Origin: Sophora flavescens
Taxonomy: Eukaryota; Streptophyta; Magnoliopsida; Fabales; Fabaceae
DNA: 64,000 bases
Reading direction: 5' to 3'
NCBI GenBank assembly: GCA_030762895.1
Contig: CM061062.1
Coordinates: 100,360,874-100,424,873 of the forward strand
Shown here: piece after piece, positions 56,742-64,000 of the stretch
Layout: each line of letters starts with the position of its first letter
How positions within the stretch are numbered: position 1 is the stretch's first letter
Made by a program: the position numbers and the translations under genes
Notes under the pieces: generated by a model
The model's database searches: none
The model's input: the letters and a program-made list of their open reading frames with translations, nothing else
Told to the model about the DNA's origin: nothing

Positions 56742-57036
56742 TATGCATCAACTACACCAAGACCCGTATAATCAGGGGTCATCATATCAGAGTTATATGG
56801 TAGGTTAGGAAATATATACAGACATAAGTCATACATACAAATGATATACAAAATCAAGGTTCAGCAGAGAAGACCATTAATACAAAAACTGGGCTCTCAT
56901 TAGCCGGATATACAAAACCCTGTGGAGTTAGCACTACCCAAAAGAAACTACACTATCTGTAGCCTACTAGCCCTCTAGAGATGACCATTAGGGAGACCCC
57001 CGTGGTTGTCCCCATGATCTGAGGGGTCGGGTGACA

Positions 57037-57606
57037 CTATACCCCCACAACCTCATCCACTATGGGCTCCAACTCCTCATCAAGGGGGTGGTACTCAGGT
57101 ACCTCAACCTCAGGCTCCTCTGTCTCTTCCTCTACCGGATCCTCCTCAATGGGATCCGCCTCAAGAAGCTCTTCGGCGACCATGATGTCCTCATCGTCTT
57201 CTTCCCCTCCATAGATGATAATAGGAGCAAGTGGTGGCGACACGGGTACTCCTCCAAGTGTAGCCTGCTGTGGTGGTGGCTGGTGGTATGTGTTACCTGA
57301 CTTGACCTGGTGATGCAGATAGGCCCAGATAGGAGGCAGTGGAGCCTCCACGGTCTTCACCCATTGGGTACAGGATGCGATGCCCTCCTCTGTCCCCTGG
57401 GTGGACAGCAATGGCCCCGTGTAAGACGCGCTACCGGCTCCGGGGTGGATAACCCATGCGCTAGCCTCGTCGCGAGTACTCAAAGTCAGGCCAGAAAGCC
57501 CGAATGAATCATATGCTCGAGAGGGTCCATCTATACAGGTAATATAAGATACCACGACATAAAAAAAAACAGAACAAGGAAAAACAATGCAAAGGTGAGT
57601 TACCAA
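57037..57606 (-). CDS. Unrecognised acidic protein or element ORF
   Basis: A 189-residue minus frame. The first roughly 25 residues are hydrophobic and may be read-through of an intron, because CTGTATAG just before DGPSRAYDSFGLSG looks like an acceptor. The core includes STRDEASAWVIHPGAGSA and GTEEGIASCTQWVKTVEAP, then PPQQATLGGVPVSPPLAP. The last 55 residues are very acidic (EEDDEDIMVAEELLEADPIE). GC content is above its surroundings. A further coding-like stretch (RLELHEMLGALQPLVVELG) lies upstream at about 57960-58050 on the same strand. I do not recognise the family. It could be a host gene or part of an unlisted retroelement. Confidence 0.45.
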   Translation of the reverse strand: MVTHLCIVFPCSVFFYVVVSYITCIDGPSRAYDSFGLSGLTLSTRDEASAWVIHPGAGSASYTGPLLSTQGTEEGIASCTQWVKTVEAPLPPIWAYLHHQVKSGNTYHQPPPQQATLGGVPVSPPLAPIIIYGGEEDDEDIMVAEELLEADPIEEDPVEEETEEPEVEVPEYHPLDEELEPIVDEVVGV

Positions 57607-58094
57607 TAGATGAGTATAAACATAGCAGACATATACTTAACCTTTCGATACATTAAAAATAAAACAATATAACAATTCATATAGCAATAGTTATATTTAT
57701 CTCAAGCAAAAGACTCTAAATAGAATATTATCGCAATAAAGAATTGTACCCAAAAAGAATGTTCCGAAAATTAAGTTTTAACACTTCAATATCCACTTTC
57801 TAAACATAAATCTCCGGAGATCCTAACTTCCCTTCCTTGAGCATGATAGGCAGCGATAATTCCTATTCACAATTGTTTCGCGTTGGGTGACCTCTCTACT
57901 GGGTCCTTTCCCCAATTGTTCTAGGATTTCGTGTATCACCTAAAAAAGATTTGATAGTCCCCTATTGAGTACATCTGGAGTAGGGTAACCGAGTTCCACG
58001 ACAAGAGGTTGCAAAGCCCCAAGCATTTCGTGGAGTTCGAGCCTGAATCTCCCTAAAGACCCAACACCAGTGGAAATAATGTAATATACGGGAA

Positions 58095-60335
58095 CGTTTT
58101 ACGTCAGTTGACCATATGTTTGACGTTAAAAATGAGGCGGTGGCAGTTTTGTAAATATTAAATCACTATTTGCGTCAGTTGTTTAATGAACTGACGTTAA
58201 AAGTGATTATTAACACTTTTAACGTCAGTTGTTTATACAACTGACGTTAAAAGTGTGATTTTTACTTCAGTTAAATAAATAACTGACGTAAATAATCAAC
58301 TCATTCCTATCTTTCTTTCGTTGTCATCTCCCTGTTGTCACTCTTAACGCAGATCATCACTCCATATATAGTGCAGTTTATTTCTAATCTTTTTTTAAAA
58401 AAGTTTATTTTTAATCTTAATTAATTAGCTTGAATTAGTAAACAAATTCTTGTGCAAATTAAAATAAATAAACACTTAACATAAAACAAGTTATATGCAT
58501 AATCAAATCGTATCTCATTGAAGCGATTCATAAGTTACAATTACATGATTAAAAGATAAAAAATTTCCTCAAGATAGCACTAAAATATAAAAAAAGTTTC
58601 TGCTTCAACATCATTTTCTTCTCAGTCATGTCCTCAGAAACTCCAATGGATGCATCTCCTACCTTACTTGAAGTCCTTGATGCTCCATGTGAATCCACAG
58701 TCAATTTGGAGCCAAAGCAGAGTGAAGGGTGCACTCGATCTATTTCAGCAATATTCTTGGAACAGTCACTTGGTTCCAAAGCTGAGGTTTTGGAACTGTA
58801 GCTGCTGATTCTCCGGAAGGATGATAATGTGTGCAATTCACATAATGCGATTTACACACCCTTATCACCCATGTAATGCGATTTACACAACCTCAGAAGT
58901 TATTTGACCATTAAGACAGATCTTTAAGTCTAGGTATAGGAAGAAAGAGTGATGAAGCTAATCTCCATGGCAGAGCCATATTGTGAAGCAGAAAAATTAA
59001 AGGAAGGAAGGAAGCTATTTATAGGAGTAAGGGATGAAGTTACTAGGCGTCGTAAGTTGCTAAAAAATTAAATTGATCATTAAGAGCATTAGGTTCCAAG
59101 GCGCATTGGGAGTTGGCAGTCAAATATTATAAACGTGCAGAAAAGAAAAGCCAAGGAATAGGAAGAAATAGACCTTTAAGTCTAGGTATAAACTTAGTAC
59201 TCATAAAGAGGATTATAGGTTACAATGTGCATGGGTAAGTAGCACAGCAGTAATGGGTAATTAAGTAGCAGAGTAGTCAAAGGAATGAATGCTTTTGCAG
59301 AAACTTATACACTTTTAACGTCAGTTGTTGAATAAAACTGACGTTAAAAGTGTTTTTAAAATAAAAAATATTTATTTTTAACGTCAGTTGTTTATACAAC
59401 TGACGTTAAAAGTGTGATTTTTACTTCAGTTAAATAAACAGCTGACGTAAATAATCCTATATCCCTATCTGAAATGCCATGTTGTCACTCTTAACACAGG
59501 TCAATCCACATCTATAGTGCAGTTTATTTCTAAACTTTTTTGTTTAAACAAGTTTATTTTTAATCTTAATTAATTAGCTTGAATTGGTAAACAAATTCTT
59601 GTGCAAATTAAGATAAATAAACACTTAACATAAAACAAGTTATATATGTATCTCATTGAAGCGTTCATAAGTTACAATTAATTACATGATTAAAAGATAA
59701 AAAATTTCTGCAACATAGCCCTAAAATATAAAAAAGTTTATGCTTCAACATCATTTTCTTCTCAGTCCTGTCCTCAGAAATTCAAATGGATGCATCGCCT
59801 CCCTCACTTGAATTCCATGATGCATCGTGATTAATCAAAGTGAAAGGGATCTTTGCATCACCTCCTTCGCTGGAATTCCTTGATGCATCATCTCGAATCC
59901 ACAGTCACTTGCAGCCAAAACAGAGTGAAAGGGATGACTGGGATGAAATAAAGTGAGGGAATCACATTACGTGATTTACTCAACTTTACCATCCATGTAA
60001 TGTGATTTACACAACCTCAGAAGATTTTTGACCATTAAGACAGAGACCTTTAAGTCTAGGTATAGGAAGAAATAACAAAGGTCTCAGAGCCATTTTGTGA
60101 AGGAATAGAAATATAGAGGAAAAGAAGAGGCGTGTGAGGTACATCGATACAGAAGAATGGTACTTTATGTAGAGAATGATTTTTACACAACACTTTTAAC
60201 GTCAGTTGTATTCAACAACTGACGTTAAAAGTGTTTTTTTAAAAAAATATTAATATTTAACGTCAGTTTTTTAATACAACTGACGTTAAACAATTACTTT
60301 TAACGTCAGTTGTTTAATACAACTGATGTTAAATG
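58095..60335. repeat. TGACGT hairpin repeats of CACTA-3
   Basis: At least seven inverted pairs of the type TTTTAACGTCAGTTG - short loop - CAACTGACGTTAAAAG occur, for example at 58211-58253, 58160-58200, 59310-59352, 59375-59415, 60186-60230, 60255-60292 and 60296-60332. Each forms a strong hairpin. TGACGT is also a core bound by plant bZIP factors, but a role here is inference. Confidence 0.85.
58221..60290. repeat. Two diverged copies of a roughly 1.15-kb segment in CACTA-3
   Basis: Copy one (about 58221-59379) and copy two (about 59380-60290) share AACGTCAGTTGTTTATACAA, TTAATTAGCTTGAATT, TATCTCATTGAAGCG, TCAACATCATTTTCTTCTCA and GACCATTAAGACAGA in the same order. The offset is near 1150 bp. 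Small indels differ. No convincing gene is seen in either copy. Confidence 0.78.
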
Positions 60336-60379
60336 TTGTTTTATTTTTGGTTTTTGATTATAACGTTTACACCCGCGCG

Positions 60380-60715
60380 CCTTCTGCACTTCGCTCTGTA
60401 CGTACGTCTCTTTTCTCTTTTCATCACGCTCAACCCTAGATCACTCTCAACCCTCACGTTCACTCTCACCCAGCACAGAACCCTAATCGCGAGCTCATCT
60501 CCACCGCAACCACCGCGAGGGCTTCTTCGCCACCACCGTGAGGTACACTATTAACCCTAACTCTGTCTTTCCATTCATTCTTTGCAATAACTTGACATTT
60601 CTCTTTCCCCTTCCCGCGCACTAACTCTCCTTGTCCCTCTGCTCTCAGTAACCACATCGAACGTTGGCCACCACTCGAGCTCCCCTCCCCACCACCACGC
60701 GAGCACCTATTTCTG
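60380..60715 (+). promoter_or_regulatory. Probable 5' leader of the CACTA-3 transposase gene
   Basis: A GC-richer, pyrimidine-rich stretch (CCACCACC, CACTCTC) ends at a donor-like TTCTG/GTGAGT at 60716. An acceptor-like CTATAG lies at 61048-61053, 14 bases before the transposase ATG. This suggests a non-coding first exon and an intron of about 340 bp. No TATA box is obvious. Confidence 0.4.
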
Positions 60716-60849
60716 GTGAGTATTTAGGGCACATTTTTGTATTTTTGGTTTTGAGTGTATGTTGAAACTGTAGTCTCAGTAGTTGAAACTTGAAACCGTG
60801 AGTTTGATTTGTTTGGAATGTACATCTCTATTTTTGGTTTTGAGTTCAT

Positions 60850-60985
60850 GTTGCTCTGCTGGTTGATCTGTCACGGCCGTGATGCTCCGTGATCAGTTCT
60901 GCCTGTGATGGCATGGTCTGGTTCAGTTGGCACGTTACGACCGTGATGGACATCACTGCCAGGCCGTGACCAGTGCTTGGCAATC
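60850..60985. mobile_element. LARD-type LTR fragment inside the CACTA-3 leader intron
   Basis: ATGTTGCTCTGCTGGTTG, then CTGTCACGGCCGTGATGC, CCGTGATCAGTTCTG and GCTTGGCAATCTTCAA match, in order, parts of the LARD LTR (7387-7450 and 11855-11870). Palindromic CACGGCCGTGATG units are included. The stretch is rearranged and shortened relative to the LTR, and I see no target duplication. Confidence 0.72.
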
Positions 60986-61066
60986 TTCAAAAACTATAGT
61001 TTTCAATCTCCCGTATTGTCCTTATATTGGATATATGTTTTGTATATCTATAGGACCTATCTAGTT

Positions 61067-64000
61067 ATGGATCGTAGTTGGATGGTTTGTAAGCGTACTA
61101 GTGCTGAGTATTTGAAGGGGGTGGGAGAATTTATAGAATTTGCTCAAAGGAATGTTCCTAATAGTAATGGAATGTTCTGTTGTCCTTGTGTCAAGTGTTT
61201 GAATACGAGGAAATGTACGGTGAAGGATATACGTACTCATTTGATTTGTGAAGGGATTTGCTTGAGTTATACAAGATGGATATGGCATGGTGATGTGTTG
61301 TTGAGTAGTACGGCGAGTGTCTCCCAAAGTGAGGATGTTGACGTAGATATGGAGGATGATCGAGTAGAGGACATGATCCGTGATATTGGACAAGAATATT
61401 TTCATCGAGCTCATGTGTATGATAGGTTGTGCGGTGATGCGGATAAGCCTTTATATCCAGGGTGTACTACTCATACACTGTTGTCGGTGGTGCTAAAATT
61501 GGTTTGTGTGAAGGCGAGAAATGGTTGGACCGATAAAAGCTTCACGGAATTGCTTGAAGTGTTGAAAGACTTGCTTCCGGAGGACAACACATTGCCTGAC
61601 CGTAACTATGAGGCCAAGAAGGTATTGTGTCCTATGGGTATGGAGTATAAGAAGATACACACTTGCCCCAATGATTGCATATTGTACACCGGTGTTCATG
61701 AAGACAATCACGATTGCCCCAAATGTGGGTTATCACGATACAAAGTGAAGGGTGGTGATGATGATGATGATCTTGATGATGTGAGAAAAAAGGGTCCTCC
61801 TGCGAAGGTGTTGCGGTATCTTCTAATAATTCCAAGGTTCAAGCGATTGTTTGCCAATGCGAAAGATGCGAAGAATCTTAGATGGCATAATGATGAGAGG
61901 AAACATGATGGAAAGGTTCGTCATCCTACTGATTCTATTCAATGGAAGAATATCGATACTATGTTTCCGGATTTCGCCGATGAGCCAAGAAACCTAAGGC
62001 TTGGACTTGCTACGGATGGAATGAATCCTTATGGTAAAATGGGTAGTATTCATAGTTCATAGCCTGTTCTGTTGGTAATTTACAACATGCCCCCTTGGTT
62101 GTGCATGAAGCGCAAATACATGATGTTGTCTATGATGATTTCGGGCCCAAAGCAACCGGGAAATGACTTAGATGTTTATCTAGGTCCCTTGATTGAAGAC
62201 TTGAAAACGCTGTGGGTGGAAGGTGTTGATGTAGTTGATGGGTATTCTCATGAGACTTTCAAGCTTCGTGCCATGATATTTTGCACCATCAACGACATTC
62301 CAGCATACGGTAACTTGTCCGGGTACAGTGTCAAGGGGCATAAAGCATGCCCTATATGTGAAGAAGGCACATGCTACACTCAGTTGCATCATGGAAAGAA
62401 GACGGTTTACCTTGGGCATCGGAGATTTCTTAGACGTGATCACCCATATCGTAAGATGAAAAAAGCTTTTAATGGATGCCAAGAGACAGAAGAAGCGCCT
62501 GCGGCCTTAATTGGAGAGCAGGTTTACCAGAGGGTAAAGGACATCGATGTTATATTCAGCAAGTCCAAAAAGAAAGGTAAAGCTGCTGAGAAAAACATAT
62601 GGAAGAATAGGTCGATATTCTTTGATCTTCCATACTGGCGCATGCTTGATGTCAGACACTGCATTGATGTGATGCATGTGGAGAAAAATGTGTGTGATAA
62701 TGTGATCGGGACGCTTCTCAACATTCAGGGCAAGACAAAGGATGGTGTGAATGCTCGTCTCGACCTCGTTGCTATGGGTATACGAGAGCAGTTAGCTCCA
62801 GTTGTTGAGGATGGTAAGCGGACTTATTTGCCGCCGGCATGTCATACTTTGTCAAAAAAAGAGAGACAAAGTTTCTGCGGGTGTCTTCAGGGCATCAAAG
62901 TTCCACATGGTTACTCTTCAAATATGAAGAGGCTTGTCTCTAGTGATCTTAAATTGGTTGGCTTGAAGTCTCATGATTGTCACATCTTGATGCAACAACT
63001 TCTGTCCGTTGCTATTCGTGGTATTGCTCCAAAAAATGTGAGAGATGCCATTACTCGGTTGTTCTCATTCTTCAATTCTATATGTAGCAAAGTCGTTGAC
63101 CCCCGTATGTTGGATGACTTGGAAGTTGAGGCTGCTACAATCTTGTGTCAATTGGAGATGTATTTTCCTCCTTCCTTTTTCAACATAATGGTTCACTTAA
63201 TTGTTCATTTGGTGAGGGAGATTAGATTATGTGGGCCGGTTTTTCTGAGATGGATGTACCCAGTTGAGCGCTACATGAAGATCTTGAAATGGTACATGAA
63301 GAATCCTCATCGTCCGGAAGCATCTATTGTTCAAAGGTATGTTGCAGAAGAAGCTATTGAGTTTTGTTCGGACTACCTTCATAACACGGATCCTATAGGG
63401 GTTCCTAAGCCTCGGCATGATGAGATTAGATGTCAAGGTAAGGGTACACATGGCTTAAGAATTAATAGGAAGGATCGGGAGGAAGCGCTTCAAGCACATT
63501 TGTATGTATTGAACAACATCGAATGTGTTCAGCCTTTCTTATTTGAACATAAAAGAAAAGTCAATCAAGAAAACCCTCGAATGAGCGAAAGGTGGTTGTT
63601 GAACAAGCATAACAAGACTTTCTTACCATGGTTCAAGGAAGAAATGCTTAAGTATGGTAGTACTGCTTCTGATGACGTAAGATGGCTAGCACGTGGGCCT
63701 AGCTTCAACGTCATATGTTGGAGCGGATACGACATAAATAACTTTTTCTTTTATACAAAGGAACAAGATAACAAGAGTACCATGCAAAATAGTGGGGTTA
63801 TGATCGTGGCCGAAGCAATGCAGTTCTCTAGTGCAAAGGACACAAAACCCGTTACAGCACCGAGACCTTACTTTGGATATATTGAAGATATTTGGGTGCT
63901 CGATTACACTAAGCTTACGGTGCCGGTATTTAAATGTAAGTGGGTTGATAGTAACGGTGGTGTACAAACCGATGAATTGGGGTTCACATTGGTATACCTC
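61067..64000 (+). pseudogene. CACTA TNP2-type transposase, one in-frame stop, runs off the right edge
   Basis: The start MDRSWMVCKRTSAEYLKGV at 61067 opens the transposase-associated domain (with CPCVKCLN). It is preferred over an in-frame ATG at 60977 whose codons lie in the presumed intron. Transposase_21 blocks follow: CPNDCILYTG, CPKCGLSRYKVKG, IPRFKRLFAN and LGLATDGMNPYG with a candidate catalytic Asp. TAG at 62060-62062 follows HSS, where Trp is usual. The same frame then stays open for 646 codons: PVLLVIYNMPPWLCMK, GHKACPICEE, FFDLPYWRMLDVRHCIDVMH, FFNIMVHLIVHLVREI, YPVERYMKILK and FGYIEDIWVLDY. A second stop is not seen before the edge. The protein binds and cuts the element ends. Confidence 0.88.

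Larger units (their letters stand above)
58065..64000 (+). mobile_element. CACTA-3: autonomous-type CACTA element, left part (continues beyond window)
   Basis: The likely left end is CACCAGTGGAAATAAT at 58065; its partner and TSD are outside the window, so the end is provisional. Subterminal ACGTCAGTTG/CAACTGACGT inverted pairs are repeated through 58095-60335. A TNP2-type transposase gene on the plus strand fills 61067 to the edge. Two diverged copies of a roughly 1.15-kb block make up 58221-60290. Confidence 0.82.

Noticed and set aside
56527..56751. Minus-strand frame with a long Tyr-Ile repeat
   Set aside because: It is produced by the TA microsatellite and has no other protein feature.
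61061..63967. Minus-strand frames across the TNP2 gene
   Set aside because: They are antisense shadows. The plus strand is continuous and matches the transposase family.

Overview
This window is plant nuclear DNA, from a eudicot and perhaps a legume (the legume guess is weak). The evidence is wall-to-wall plant transposable elements of several classes in AT-rich sequence, with no bacterial-style operon, no rRNA or tRNA gene, and no intact host gene that I can recognise. Most coding potential belongs to mobile elements, mostly broken.

1-27269 is a nested stack of five LTR retrotransposons. The outermost is an Athila-type Ty3/gypsy element, Athila-A (minus strand, 5' LTR 25989-27269, tRNA-Asp type PBS, gag and protease). 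It is interrupted twice: by a deleted plus-strand Athila-type element, Athila-B (20672-24117, TSD GAAAT), and by a Tat-lineage gypsy element (minus strand, window start to 19938). The Tat 5' LTR is split by a SIRE-type Ty1/copia element (4939-19500, TSD ATGAA). The SIRE 3' LTR is in turn split by a non-autonomous Athila-like LARD (6437-12087, TSD ACCTT). Removing the insertions in order restores each host element.

27270-38511 is low-coding sequence with two short exon-like stretches, interrupted by a 7.2-kb hAT element (28682-35877, 8-bp TSD CATGGGAG). Its transposase gene is broken, it contains a probable solo LTR, and it carries a 462-bp tandem duplication. 38515-44642 is a CACTA element (TSD TAC) that hosts a smaller CACTA element (40751-42751, TSD CTC).

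44646-58064 is AT-rich and locally duplicated. It holds MITE copies, one of them split by an RTE-type LINE; a Mutator-like element with long TIRs carrying a WRC-like host motif; a decayed hAT-like element; a short Helitron; microsatellites; and one unrecognised acidic ORF. 58065-64000 is the left part of a third CACTA element. Its TNP2-type transposase runs off the window and is broken only by one in-frame TAG.

The most unusual pattern is in the LTRs. Four different Athila-type LTRs (LARD, solo LTR, Athila-A, Athila-B) each carry GC-rich palindromic repeats just upstream of their TATA box, in three unrelated sequence versions. A piece of one version also sits in the apparent 5' intron of the CACTA transposase gene.
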